Part shown: piece by piece, positions 27,065 through 35,791 of the stretch
Position numbering within the stretch: position 1 is the stretch's first letter
How the letters are laid out: the number at the start of each line of letters is the position of its first letter
Translations under genes and position numbers: made by a program
Assembly (NCBI GenBank): GCA_020636095.1
Contig: JACJYN010000004.1
Coordinates: 310,001-374,000, forward strand
Length of the DNA: 64,000 nt
Source: Lewinellaceae bacterium
GTDB taxonomy: Bacteria; Bacteroidota; Bacteroidia; Chitinophagales; Saprospiraceae
Direction: 5' to 3'
Notes under the pieces: model-generated
The model's database searches: none
What the model saw: only the letters and a program-made list of their open reading frames with translations
What the model was told of the DNA's origin: nothing

Positions 27065-28177
27065 TTAATAGATCACAATTTTTTTCCTGAACAAGCCTTC
27101 ATTTGTTCTTCCGGAAAGCCAATACATGCCGGGAGGCGCTTTGGAAGCATCCACCTGGAAGGAAGTTCCATTCAGTGGCTGCAAGGCCATAGGGGCCGTC
27201 CTTCCGAGGGCATCGGTAAGGTGTAACCCGGTGAGGCCGGCGGGGCACTCCAGGAAAAAAAGCCCGGGTGTTGGATTGGGGTAAATTTTGGCGTAGGCCT
27301 CCTTGCTTTGTAAAGAAGCGTTGAGCAGGGCGCTGTCTCTGGTGATCAGGATCGTGGTGGTATCCGGCGCAACCGGGTAGGTATTGAAAGCAGCGTCAAT
27401 CAACAAAATACTGTCGATCTGTAACCGGAAGGTATCGGCTTGCAATCCGACAATAATATCTTCGATCACAATTGAGAATTTACCAACCGGGCCAAAACCC
27501 GGGTTCTGGGGTTGACGGCCGGTGCGCGTGATTGCGATCTGCCCCTTGCCCTGGCCGTCGTCATCGTTGTAGTAGAAATACTCTATTTTCGGTTCCTGGA
27601 TCCAACTGCTGGCTTCTTCTTCAAATTCGAAATCGAAAGAGTCGTCACTTAGGAATTCCGGAGTATAGTTAAACAAGATTGCAATGCCATAAAAATTGTC
27701 GATAGGAAAGGCCTGGCTGCCCAGGCTCAGGCTGATGTCGATTTCCGTTCCAGGCTCCACGGCCGAGGCGCTGGGTGTAAGCAGCGCCTGCGGGGCGCTT
27801 CCAATGGCGCCGTTGGAAAAACCATCGGGCTGGAGGCTGCCATGGGTGAGCTCAAAATTGTCTTCGATACCACTGTCCAGGTCGTTGTCGTCGATGATCC
27901 CGTTTCCATCGCAATCGGCATAGGCATAGTTCAGCCCGTTTGGGAAAGACTGGCTCCACGGCGTGGAAATGTCCTGTGCCTGCCAGTCCGTAGAAGCTCC
28001 TGCTCTGGGCGGGCCGGTAGTGCCAAAAGCCTGCCCCAGATAAAGCAGGTCTACAGCGTTGACGATGCCGTTGTTATTTATATCACCAGGCCAGAGTTGC
28101 TGTGCTGCAACCGGGCTCCATTTGATGGAAACAGCGAGAACCGTCGCCAATAAAAGATAAAAAGTTTTATTCACCAT
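27065..28177 (-). CDS. T9SS-exported protein with dockerin-like EF loops and a cohesin-like domain
   Basis: A 370-residue secreted protein. A signal peptide (ends VAAQQ) is followed by two Ca-binding-loop-like segments, GDINNNGIVNAVDLLYLGQ (~30) and DCDGNGIIDDNDLDSG (~85), of dockerin type I flavour. A beta-rich cohesin-like region spans ~125-280 and a T9SS type A sorting domain begins at ~297 (AKIYPNPTPGLFFLE, ending GLFRKKIVIY). It would be exported across the outer membrane. The dockerin/cohesin labels are pattern calls only. An exact Bacteroidota promoter lies 31 bases upstream. Confidence 0.8.
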   Translation of the reverse strand: MVNKTFYLLLATVLAVSIKWSPVAAQQLWPGDINNNGIVNAVDLLYLGQAFGTTGPPRAGASTDWQAQDISTPWSQSFPNGLNYAYADCDGNGIIDDNDLDSGIEDNFELTHGSLQPDGFSNGAIGSAPQALLTPSASAVEPGTEIDISLSLGSQAFPIDNFYGIAILFNYTPEFLSDDSFDFEFEEEASSWIQEPKIEYFYYNDDDGQGKGQIAITRTGRQPQNPGFGPVGKFSIVIEDIIVGLQADTFRLQIDSILLIDAAFNTYPVAPDTTTILITRDSALLNASLQSKEAYAKIYPNPTPGLFFLECPAGLTGLHLTDALGRTAPMALQPLNGTSFQVDASKAPPGMYWLSGRTNEGLFRKKIVIY

Positions 28178-28207
28178 TATCCGAATCCTTTACTTCTAAT
28201 GACACTG

Positions 28208-28238
28208 CAAACTTAAGAGAATGCAATACTCATTTCAA
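28208..28238 (-). promoter_or_regulatory. Bacteroidota-type promoter of the dockerin-like T9SS gene
   Basis: On the minus strand, TTG (28238-28236), a 20-base spacer, then TAAGTTTG (28215-28208) match the -33/-7 consensus exactly, about 31 bases before the ATG at 28177. Confidence 0.6.
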
Positions 28239-28440
28239 GTACATTTTTTTCTGTTTGTCAAGAGAACAAATTGAAATTTGATGCACTTGATAAAATTAAT
28301 GAGGCGAAAAGCCTTTGAAATGCTATTTTTGATAGGAAATAATGAAATAATTTAATGTGAAAAAATAATTTGTCATTGCATAGAAGAATATTTTACACCC
28401 GGTAAAGCGCTAAAGGGAGGCTGAAAGAAAAAAAGGCAGA

Positions 28441-29862
28441 ATGAAAAAAAGTAAATTGATCGCTGCTTTGCAGACAATAAATGAAGAGGAGGCCGCTCGC
28501 CTGCAGAAGTTTGTCGCCTCCCCTTACTTTAACGAACAGGAGGAGCTAACCCGCCTGCTTGGCTTTTTGCTTGGCTTTTGGCCGGAATTCACGGCCGAAT
28601 CGCTGGACAAGCGGGCGTGTTTTGCAGCCGTATTCCCGGGACGGCCGTACGAAGACAAAAGGTACCGCTACATGGCGAGCAACCTCTACCAGTTGGTAGA
28701 GCGCTTCTGGGTGGTGGAACAGCAAAAGCAGGAAACCCTCCGCAATGAAGTGTTGTTGATGGATAGTTTGTCTAGCCGCCGGTTGGATAAAGGCTATCAG
28801 CACAGCCATCGGCGGATAGACAGGTACATGAAACAGCAGACTGCTCGCAACAGCGAATATTTTCTGCAGCAACTGCACTGGGCGGAGGCGGAAGAGCGCC
28901 ATTTTGGACGTCAGCGCCTGCGCCAGTACGATGCCAGCATCCAACGGGCAGCCGATATGCTGGATCGTTATTACCACTTGCGCAAGCTCCGCTTTGCCTG
29001 CGGTATGATGGACCGGCAAACCATCATAAAGGGAGATTACAGCCTGAATATCTCCAACCACTGGCTGGCTCATCTCCAGCACCAGCAGTTCTTCGATGAA
29101 CCCATCATCGAGCTCTACTTCAATATCCTGCAAGCCTTGTTGGACGAAAATGATGCCACCCATTTTGACCGACTGCAGAATATGCTGGCCCATCACTCCG
29201 CCAGTATTTCCAAGGAGAGCCTGAAGGACATTTACCTCTTTGCAATCAATTACTGTGCGCGGAAGATCCGCCAGGGGCAAGAGGCGTATATCAGCCGTGC
29301 ACTGCAACTATATCTGGATGGAATAGAAAGCGAGATTCTGATCGATGGCGGATATTTATCTCCATGGGCCTTTACCAATGTCGTGAAGCTTGCCCTCCGC
29401 CTTCGCCGCTACAACTGGATTGAGCATTTCATTCAGCGATATGGCCCCGCCCTGCCGGACATCTTTCGGGAAAACGCTCTGCACTACAACCTGGCAGAGT
29501 TGTATTATTATACCCGGCGATTTGAGAAAGCACAGGAACATCTCAATCAGGTGGCTTATTCCGACCTGAACTACTATCTTGGCGCCCGGGTCATTTTGGC
29601 AAAGATTTATTATGAGGCACAGGAAATAGAACCGCTGCTTTCTCTTCTTGCCGCCTTCACTATTTTCCTCAAGCGAAATAAGCTCATCTCCGCCGACCTG
29701 AAGCAGACCTTTCTCAACTTCTGCGATATCCTCTTTCAGATCGTCCGGGGTAGGCGCCGACAATGGAACAAACTCGGCGGGAAGATCCGCACCACCCGAT
29801 TGTTGACTGACCGCACCTGGCTGCTGTCTGTATATGAAAAGGCTGCTCCGGATGTTGGATAA
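28441..29862 (+). CDS. Hypothetical helical-repeat protein
   Basis: A 473-residue, largely alpha-helical cytoplasmic protein with no signal peptide. The N-terminus (LIAALQTINEEEAARLQKFVASPYFNEQEELTRLL) and the TPR-like C-terminal half (NALHYNLAELYYYTRRFEKAQEHLNQV) suggest a helical-repeat scaffold. I recognise no catalytic motif. Function unknown. It converges with rmuC. Confidence 0.75.
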   Translation: MKKSKLIAALQTINEEEAARLQKFVASPYFNEQEELTRLLGFLLGFWPEFTAESLDKRACFAAVFPGRPYEDKRYRYMASNLYQLVERFWVVEQQKQETLRNEVLLMDSLSSRRLDKGYQHSHRRIDRYMKQQTARNSEYFLQQLHWAEAEERHFGRQRLRQYDASIQRAADMLDRYYHLRKLRFACGMMDRQTIIKGDYSLNISNHWLAHLQHQQFFDEPIIELYFNILQALLDENDATHFDRLQNMLAHHSASISKESLKDIYLFAINYCARKIRQGQEAYISRALQLYLDGIESEILIDGGYLSPWAFTNVVKLALRLRRYNWIEHFIQRYGPALPDIFRENALHYNLAELYYYTRRFEKAQEHLNQVAYSDLNYYLGARVILAKIYYEAQEIEPLLSLLAAFTIFLKRNKLISADLKQTFLNFCDILFQIVRGRRRQWNKLGGKIRTTRLLTDRTWLLSVYEKAAPDVG

Positions 29863-29932
29863 AGAAATACGATCCGGATTCCATACCTCTATTCTCATTG
29901 ATTAGACAATTAAAAACCATAATACCATATCG

Positions 29933-31264
29933 TCATTCTTCCTCCTCTCTCTCCCGGACTGATTCCACCATGCCTTTCGGCAGCCGTTTCGACGCCCGGG
30001 CGCCCAGTTCGCGGATTCGCTCTGCCCGCCCTACCAGGGTATCGCCGTACTTTTTAGAATCCACCAGTTTGTTCATCGCATCGTGATAGGCGCCTTGCGT
30101 TTGCTCCAGGCGCTGCCCGACCCCTCTTAGATCTTCCACGAAATTGACGAATTTATCGTAAAGCATGCCGCTCTGGCGGGCAATCTCCAATACGCTCTTT
30201 TTCTGCTTTTCCTGCTTCCAGATATAAGATACCGTACGCATGGTGGCCAGGAGCGTAGAGGTAGAAACGATGACGATATTCTGGTCGAGGGCGTCGAGAA
30301 AGAGGCGTTCGTCCTGCTGTACGGCCAGGGCAAAGGCTGGCTCGATAGGGATGAAGAGCAGGAGGTAATCCGGGCTATGAATCTGGTATAGCTGCTGGTA
30401 GTTTTTGCCGCTCAGGTTTTTGATGTGTTGCCGGATGCTATCGACATGAGCCTTGAGTTGTACCTTGCGGCTTTTCCCTTCCTCTGCCTGGCAGAAACGG
30501 TCGTAAGCGGTGAGCGACACCTTGGAGTCCAGCACCAGATGTTTGCCCTCCGGCAGGTTGATGATAAAATCCGGGCGTTTCATTTTCCCATTGTCGGAAA
30601 AGCTGGGTTGTGCTTCGTAGTGAACCCCCTTGGTTAACCCTGCTTTTTCCAGGAGTACTTCCAGTTGAATTTCTCCCCAGTCGCCTTGAGTTTTGTTATC
30701 GCCTTTCAGGGCGCTGGCGAGGTTGTTGGCGTCGGAGCTGAGCTGCTGATTCAGTTCTCTCAGGTGCTCGATCTCTTTCTTGAGGCTGACCCTGTCTTTG
30801 GTTTCTTCGAGAAATCGCTTTTCAATGCCTTCTTCAAAGGATTTGATCTTATCACGTAGCGGGGACAGAATATGCTGAAGTTGTTCCTGGTTCTGAAGGG
30901 TAAACTTCTGGCTTTTCTCCTCCAGGAGCCGGTTAGCCAGATTTTCGAATTCTATCCGGGCGTGTTCCTGCATTTTCACCAGTTCTTCTTTTTGAGTATT
31001 GAGCTGGTTTTCCAGGTTGAGAATAACTTGTTCCTGGCCGGCCAACCGGCCTCCCAGGATGCGGAGCTCTTCTTCCTTTTCGCGCAGGTCTCCGAGGTAG
31101 AGGTCCGATTGTTCCTGCAACTGGCTGAAAAGCACCTTTGGGACATAGGATTGTTCGATCTCTGTTTTGGGGATGAGGCTGTTTTGTCGGCGAAGGCTGC
31201 TGGCCAGCCACCCCAACAGGCCGCCAATCAGCAGTCCGATTAGTAAAAAGAAAAAAGGGAGCAT
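29933..31264 (-). CDS. rmuC: DNA recombination protein RmuC
   Basis: A 443-residue protein with an N-terminal TM helix (LPFFFLLIGLLIGGLLGWLA), a long coiled coil (~30-180), and the RmuC nuclease-like domain (from ~195, with GDWGEIQLEVLLEKAGL and RPDFIINLPEGKHLVLDSKVSL). RmuC limits rearrangements at inverted repeats in E. coli. I preferred the ATG at 31264 over those at 31279 and 31330 because it is preceded by AGGA and leads straight into the membrane helix, as in other RmuC proteins. Confidence 0.92.
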   Translation of the reverse strand: MLPFFFLLIGLLIGGLLGWLASSLRRQNSLIPKTEIEQSYVPKVLFSQLQEQSDLYLGDLREKEEELRILGGRLAGQEQVILNLENQLNTQKEELVKMQEHARIEFENLANRLLEEKSQKFTLQNQEQLQHILSPLRDKIKSFEEGIEKRFLEETKDRVSLKKEIEHLRELNQQLSSDANNLASALKGDNKTQGDWGEIQLEVLLEKAGLTKGVHYEAQPSFSDNGKMKRPDFIINLPEGKHLVLDSKVSLTAYDRFCQAEEGKSRKVQLKAHVDSIRQHIKNLSGKNYQQLYQIHSPDYLLLFIPIEPAFALAVQQDERLFLDALDQNIVIVSTSTLLATMRTVSYIWKQEKQKKSVLEIARQSGMLYDKFVNFVEDLRGVGQRLEQTQGAYHDAMNKLVDSKKYGDTLVGRAERIRELGARASKRLPKGMVESVREREEEE

Positions 31265-31399
31265 TTCGGGTCCTGGCATGGTTAAAGGGCTTGGGTAAAG
31301 TGATGGCCCGCCTGGAGGCAGTGTCACCAAAAAAACTAAAGTTTATCGCTCTGAAAGTTACAATTTTTCCAGTACCAGGAGAATGCTCTTCTCTATTTT

Positions 31400-32296
31400 T
31401 TACACCACAATAAACCGTTTGCTGTCGGCAGGGCGGCCGTTCACCTGGAGTTGGAGGATATAGATACCTGGCTGGAGCCTCAGCCCGTGTTGGTTTTCAT
31501 TGCGGATGCTCCATTGATGAAGGCCGCCGGATATTTGTTGCGCCTGAACTATACTATTTACTGCCTTTCCATGTAGGTTGAAAAGTAGCAAACTGGCCGA
31601 GGCGGCCTCCGGAAGGAAAACCTGGACTTTCCCTTCGGTGGACATTGGGTTTGGAATAACGTGCTGAATGAAAGGGCGGTTTGGTGAAAAGCCCTGGCTT
31701 TTCTGGCCATTGATAATGGGTTCTACATCCAGGTAAATATCAGCCACTCCATGGAGCCTCCCCTGCTGGTCCTCCGAAAGGGGAATGATCCGTTCGGCGG
31801 CATCCGGGCTGGAAGCCCAGGGGTCAATGGGAATGGAGGTATCCCCTTCAAAATAGACCTGAGTGGTGAGTGCTACACCCATCACACTTACCTTGTAGTG
31901 AAAATGCCGGGGGCGAAATTGGGCGCCATTGAGGTATTTTCCCGGTAGGATGGTTTGAAAGGCATACTGCCCGTTGTCACCGGTATACACCACGCCTCGG
32001 TAGTTTTCATCTTCGTAGCCTCCGCTATCGTTGGCGTGCCATACATCCACTTTTGCGTTTGGCGCCGGCGTTTCGCAGTCATTGGCATAAACGGTCCCGG
32101 TGATGAGGGTCGTTGTGCCCGGCGCTCCATCCGGAGCGAACTGGGCTATTTCCGGGGCGCCCGGCAGGTAGAAAGGGCCCAGGATGTCATCGGTAGTCAA
32201 ACACTGCGCCTGCCCGGAAAGCGCCTTAAAGCCGAACAAAGAAGCGGCTCCGGAAGCGGAGAGAAGTTTGAGGATCGTACGGCGGTTGGATTTCAT
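31400..32296 (-). CDS. Tat-type intradiol ring-cleavage dioxygenase with T9SS sorting tail
   Basis: A 298-residue protein. It begins with a twin-arginine-like signal (SNRRTILKLLSASGAASLFGF). Residues ~30-205 are an intradiol dioxygenase fold: DILGPFYLPGAP, WHANDSGGYEDENYRG, TILPGKYL and RPRHFHYKV supply the two Tyr and two His expected as Fe(III) ligands. From ~213 a T9SS type A domain begins (VIPNPMSTEGKVQVFL). Family enzymes open catechol-like rings; the substrate here is unknown. The gene starts 11 bases after the stop of the EAD11-like/TPR gene, so the two are probably co-transcribed. Confidence 0.85.
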   Translation of the reverse strand: MKSNRRTILKLLSASGAASLFGFKALSGQAQCLTTDDILGPFYLPGAPEIAQFAPDGAPGTTTLITGTVYANDCETPAPNAKVDVWHANDSGGYEDENYRGVVYTGDNGQYAFQTILPGKYLNGAQFRPRHFHYKVSVMGVALTTQVYFEGDTSIPIDPWASSPDAAERIIPLSEDQQGRLHGVADIYLDVEPIINGQKSQGFSPNRPFIQHVIPNPMSTEGKVQVFLPEAASASLLLFNLHGKAVNSIVQAQQISGGLHQWSIRNENQHGLRLQPGIYILQLQVNGRPADSKRFIVV

Positions 32297-32307
32297 TAGT
32301 ATGGGTT

Positions 32308-33939
32308 TTAATTTTTCTTTAATGGAATGGTATTCGTGCGCACTGGAGAGAGCTTGATATCGAACGGAGCTATCTGATTGAGGTGGCTGCGCGAAATTCC
32401 GGTTGCTTCCGCTCGTTGCACCGTCTTTTGGGCCTGAGTGGTATCGCCGGCGCTGCGGTAGGCTTTAATGATTTGCACAAAAGCATCCACATTGCCTGGG
32501 TCCCGGCTCAGAATGGCTTCGCCGGCATTGACTGCTTCCTGGTAGTCGCCCAGCTTTGCGCTGGAGATAGCCTTTTGGTTCCAGGCCGCGAGATTATTGG
32601 GGTTGGCGCGTATTTCGGCTTCCGCGGAAGCCTTGGTTTTTTCCTCCTCCCGGATTTTCTTGTCTACCTCTTCGATCTTTTGATTGAGTTCGCGATCCGG
32701 CGCTTTTAGCTCCCTGGCTTTTTGTAAGTCTAGCCGGGCTTTTGACAGTTGGTCCGCTTTGAGATAAGCAGAACCACGAATCTTCAAGGCTTCCGTATCG
32801 GTAGAGTCTTCCTGCAGTAAAACAGAGAGGTCTTCCGCCGCTTCTTCGTAATTACCTTTTTTGTAATTGAGGACCCCCCGGTTGTTGCGTGCAAGAGCGT
32901 TCTTTGGGTTTTGTTCCAGGACCTGGTTGTAGGATTCCCAGGCTTTTTCTTCCTGATTGCTGGCCAGGTAATCTTCGGCAAGTACCATGCCCTTTACCAG
33001 GGAAGCGGCGGAGTCTTGTGTTTCAAATTTCTCCAGCATCTCTATGGCTACCGGCCAGTTGCCGGTTTCGTGAGCAATGAGCCCGAAAAGAAGTTTGATG
33101 CTCTCTTCGATCTGGGCAGTTAATTCGCCACTGGTGGCAATACTGGAAATAGACGCTACTGTGTCGAGTTCAGTATTTTCCGTCAGTTTCAGCCTGGACA
33201 GAGGCAGTTGGCCTCCCCGGTTAACAAACTTGTACCGGGTTTGGATGATGGCATTACCGGGGAAGCTCTCCGCCGTCCCCCAGATAATGAGTTGGGCCTG
33301 GCAGTCAGATGCTCTACTGGAAGCGTCATCTGTTGTAATAAGATAGCTGTCCGGGCTTTCTTCCGGGTAAAGTTTAAGGTCGGCTTGAATATTATAGTCC
33401 TGCTTCAGGCGGTCCAGCCTTTCCGCTATGGTAAAATGAGGGCGCAGTTTATTTTCATTTAGGGCCTGGAAAGGTACAATTAAGATGTTGAATAGGGAAG
33501 AGGCCTTAAATACAACAGGGCAGGCGGCGGATAGGGGCGCTGCCGGCTCAGCTTGTCGGGATTGGTACCACCAATACCCTCCGCTTACCAAAAACAGTAA
33601 GAGAAAGGCGGCGCCAAGCACTTTTGGCCACAGGCGGGAGCGCGAAGCCGTAAAGCTGGTTTCCGGCTGAAGGTTTCCTGCCTCCAGCCATTCGATAACC
33701 TGTAGGGCCTGACGGGTAACCTGATTGTAGTTTAGTTTACTTTGCTCGGTGGAAACCAACCCCTGCAGTTCGTCTCGTTGCGCTTTTTGAAATTGAGCGC
33801 GGGCCTGCAACACCAACCGGTTCAACTGCCGGTATTCCGGCTTGCCTTCCATGAATGCCGCCAAACGGCTAAGCGCTTTTTCCATTTCAGCATTGCCCAG
33901 CAGTTCTTTGACTTCCGTTATAAGTTGAGCTGTATCCAT
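32308..33939 (-). CDS. EAD11-like / TM / TPR membrane protein
   Basis: A 543-residue protein. Residues 1-~90 (LITEVKELLGNAEMEKALSR ... VTRQALQVIEWLE) match the layout of effector-associated domain 11, a small helical adaptor domain from conflict and signalling systems. A TM helix follows at ~106-128. Then comes a ~180-residue periplasmic region with TolB/FlgO-like phrasing (NILIVPFQ ... IAERLDRL ... QLIIWGTAE) and about five TPR-type repeats from ~310 to ~530. Function unknown; the layout suggests a membrane scaffold or sensor. It is followed by the dioxygenase gene after 11 bases. Confidence 0.72.
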   Translation of the reverse strand: MDTAQLITEVKELLGNAEMEKALSRLAAFMEGKPEYRQLNRLVLQARAQFQKAQRDELQGLVSTEQSKLNYNQVTRQALQVIEWLEAGNLQPETSFTASRSRLWPKVLGAAFLLLFLVSGGYWWYQSRQAEPAAPLSAACPVVFKASSLFNILIVPFQALNENKLRPHFTIAERLDRLKQDYNIQADLKLYPEESPDSYLITTDDASSRASDCQAQLIIWGTAESFPGNAIIQTRYKFVNRGGQLPLSRLKLTENTELDTVASISSIATSGELTAQIEESIKLLFGLIAHETGNWPVAIEMLEKFETQDSAASLVKGMVLAEDYLASNQEEKAWESYNQVLEQNPKNALARNNRGVLNYKKGNYEEAAEDLSVLLQEDSTDTEALKIRGSAYLKADQLSKARLDLQKARELKAPDRELNQKIEEVDKKIREEEKTKASAEAEIRANPNNLAAWNQKAISSAKLGDYQEAVNAGEAILSRDPGNVDAFVQIIKAYRSAGDTTQAQKTVQRAEATGISRSHLNQIAPFDIKLSPVRTNTIPLKKN

Positions 33940-34004
33940 TCAGGTATAATATACGTATTTTCCTATAACGTGTTACAGGCTGTATTATGGTGTAAGCTCC
34001 TTGG

Positions 34005-34811
34005 TTATTTACCCTTACCCAACTCAACGGCCCGATGTAGGGCTGCGTTGGCGCCGGCGATGATGTCATCCCGGACCAGGTTTTTATTGTAACTGGCCAG
34101 GGCCGCTTCGGTTGTTCCTCCCCGGGAGCAGACTTTTTCAATCCACTCTTCACAGGTGAAATCCGTTTTATTGAACAGTTCGATCGCACCGCGGAAGGTC
34201 TGGCTGACCAGTAACTCCGATTCGGAGTAGTTGAAACCCATTTCCCGGGCAGCGTCCATCAGCGATTTCATGAAAAACCATACATAAGCCGGGCCGCTGC
34301 CACTGATGGCTGTGGCGGCATCAATCGCTTCTTCTTTATCTACGTAAACTGTTTTGCCAGTTGTATTGAGCAGGTTCTGGACCATAACCAGCTCGATGCG
34401 GGTGACATCGTCGGAGGATGTGAACGCGGTCATGCCCATACCGATTTGGGCCGGCAGGTTAGGCATGGCGCGAATGACTTTGCGGACGCCCAGCGCCTCG
34501 CAGATCGATTCTATTTTTACACCCGCCATGATCGAAAGGAAAACCTGCTGCGGATCGATCAGGGCTTTAAGGCTTTGAAACAAGGGCTGAGAATCCTGGG
34601 GCTTGACTGCCAAAATAACCAGGTCTGCCTGCTCCAGGCAATCTTCAGCGCGGCTGTAGACAGTGCCGATATCTTTTTTAGCCAGCTCTTCTGCTTTTAG
34701 CGCTGACTTCTCGAGGATCATCATATCCTCTTTGTTCGTAATGTGGGAACGCAGGAAACTCTGGGCGTAAGTCAGCCCCATATTTCCACCACCGATAATC
34801 AGGATTTTCAT
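34005..34811 (-). CDS. proC: Pyrroline-5-carboxylate reductase
   Basis: A 268-residue NAD(P)H-dependent enzyme of the last step of proline synthesis. The N-terminal IIGGGNMGLTYAQSFL is the Rossmann nucleotide-binding motif. The C-terminal half contains ISGSGPAYVWFFMKSLMDAA and CSRGGTTEAAL, both typical of ProC. A -7 box (TAGTTTTG, 34875-34868 on the minus strand) lies 57 bases upstream; no TTG is seen at the usual distance. The downstream EAD11-like/TPR gene starts 65 bases after its stop. Confidence 0.94.
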   Translation of the reverse strand: MKILIIGGGNMGLTYAQSFLRSHITNKEDMMILEKSALKAEELAKKDIGTVYSRAEDCLEQADLVILAVKPQDSQPLFQSLKALIDPQQVFLSIMAGVKIESICEALGVRKVIRAMPNLPAQIGMGMTAFTSSDDVTRIELVMVQNLLNTTGKTVYVDKEEAIDAATAISGSGPAYVWFFMKSLMDAAREMGFNYSESELLVSQTFRGAIELFNKTDFTCEEWIEKVCSRGGTTEAALASYNKNLVRDDIIAGANAALHRAVELGKGK

Positions 34812-34921
34812 CTTTTGACTTTTTAAAGGGGAACGAGAAAACCTTCAAGTAATAATTTGGCAGAGCTCAAAACTACATCATTTAATTGTAACTCCGGGGG
34901 CTGAATATATTAGTTTATTAA

Positions 34922-35112
34922 GAGTGTGTTCAAATTTCATACTTCGGGCTGCCCCGAAGAACGCCTCTTTTTTGATGACACTTCGTTAGTCGAATCCTCC
35001 CCGCAATGCTGCGGGGCAGGCTATTTAGCTACGGCTAAACTCCGGTTCTCCTGCCTTGTTTCATCAAAAAAACGACTGTTTTCAACTCCAAAAACGAAAT
35101 TTGAACACACTC
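34922..35112. mobile_element. Non-coding foldback (MITE-like) element with TAA target duplication
   Basis: GAGTGTGTTCAAATTTC (34922-34938) and its exact reverse complement (35096-35112) are 17-bp terminal inverted repeats of a 191-bp element. It is flanked on both sides by TAA (34919-34921 and 35113-35115), a likely target-site duplication. Inside are nested hairpins: CTTCGGG/CCCGAAG (34942-34959), CCCCGCA/TGCGGGG (~34999-35016) and TTAGC/GCTAA (35025-35038). There is no coding capacity. It lies between proC and marR. Confidence 0.75.
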
Positions 35113-35192
35113 TAAAGAAGCGTATGGATTTTCCCAATAGATGGCTTATTTTTATGTCCGGCAAAAAAAAATGAAAAAATCAGGTATTAATG

Positions 35193-35223
35193 TTGCAACT
35201 TTAATTGTATGTACATATATTTG
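35193..35223 (+). promoter_or_regulatory. marR promoter with an overlapping palindrome
   Basis: TTG (35193-35195), a 20-base spacer and TATATTTG (35216-35223) match the Bacteroidota promoter consensus. The palindrome TATGTACATA (35208-35217) overlaps the -7 box and could be a MarR autorepression site. The predicted transcript would start only a few bases before the ATG at 35232. Confidence 0.5.
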
Positions 35224-35231
35224 TGCCCGTA

Positions 35232-35684
35232 ATGAAGATTGAAGAAGAAATACAGCAGCGAAAATTTAAAAGTGTGTACCATAAAGCGCACATCAATGTG
35301 CTTTTCACCGCTTCCTGGTTGAGCCAGAATTCAGCGCAATTATTGAAGCCATTCAAACTATCCTGGCAACAATTTAACATTCTCCGGATTTTACGCGGGA
35401 TGCACCCCGAGCCGGCAACTGTTAAGCTGCTTACTGAAAGAATGATCGACAAGATGTCCAATGCTTCGCGCCTGGTGGAAAAGCTAAAGCAAAAGGGGCT
35501 TGTCGAAAGAAACGTGTGCCCTGCGGACCGCCGCCGGGTCGATATTGAAATCACCGGAAAGGGGCTGGAAGTACTGGAAGATATTTCGCGTATCATGGAA
35601 GAGGAGCTCACTCAGAGAATGAGTACGCTAACTTCTGAAGAGGCCAGCCAGTTGAACCAGCTTTTGGATAAGCTGAGGTGTTAA
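35232..35684 (+). CDS. MarR-family transcriptional regulator
   Basis: A 150-residue winged-helix regulator. The recognition region is ATVKLLTERMIDKMSNASRLVEKLKQKGLVER and the wing is CPADRRRVDIEIT. The ATG at 35232 gives normal MarR length; an earlier frame start at 35205 lies within the predicted promoter. It precedes a yceI gene in the same direction, a common pairing in Bacteroidota, so it may respond to a ligand or stress and control yceI. Confidence 0.9.
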   Translation: MKIEEEIQQRKFKSVYHKAHINVLFTASWLSQNSAQLLKPFKLSWQQFNILRILRGMHPEPATVKLLTERMIDKMSNASRLVEKLKQKGLVERNVCPADRRRVDIEITGKGLEVLEDISRIMEEELTQRMSTLTSEEASQLNQLLDKLRC

Positions 35685-35709
35685 AGGAAAACGCTATTTT
35701 TTTGAAAAA

Positions 35710-35732
35710 ATAGATGTCTATACAATAGATGT
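35710..35732 (+). promoter_or_regulatory. Direct repeat between marR and yceI
   Basis: ATAGATGT occurs at 35710-35717 and again at 35725-35732, fifteen bases apart, 60-82 bases before the yceI ATG. It could be a regulator site; there is no further support. Confidence 0.25.
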
Positions 35733-35791
35733 TTAAACTTTATTGCTTAACCAGTGTTACAGAACTATCATCAATAAAAACTATTTTAACC

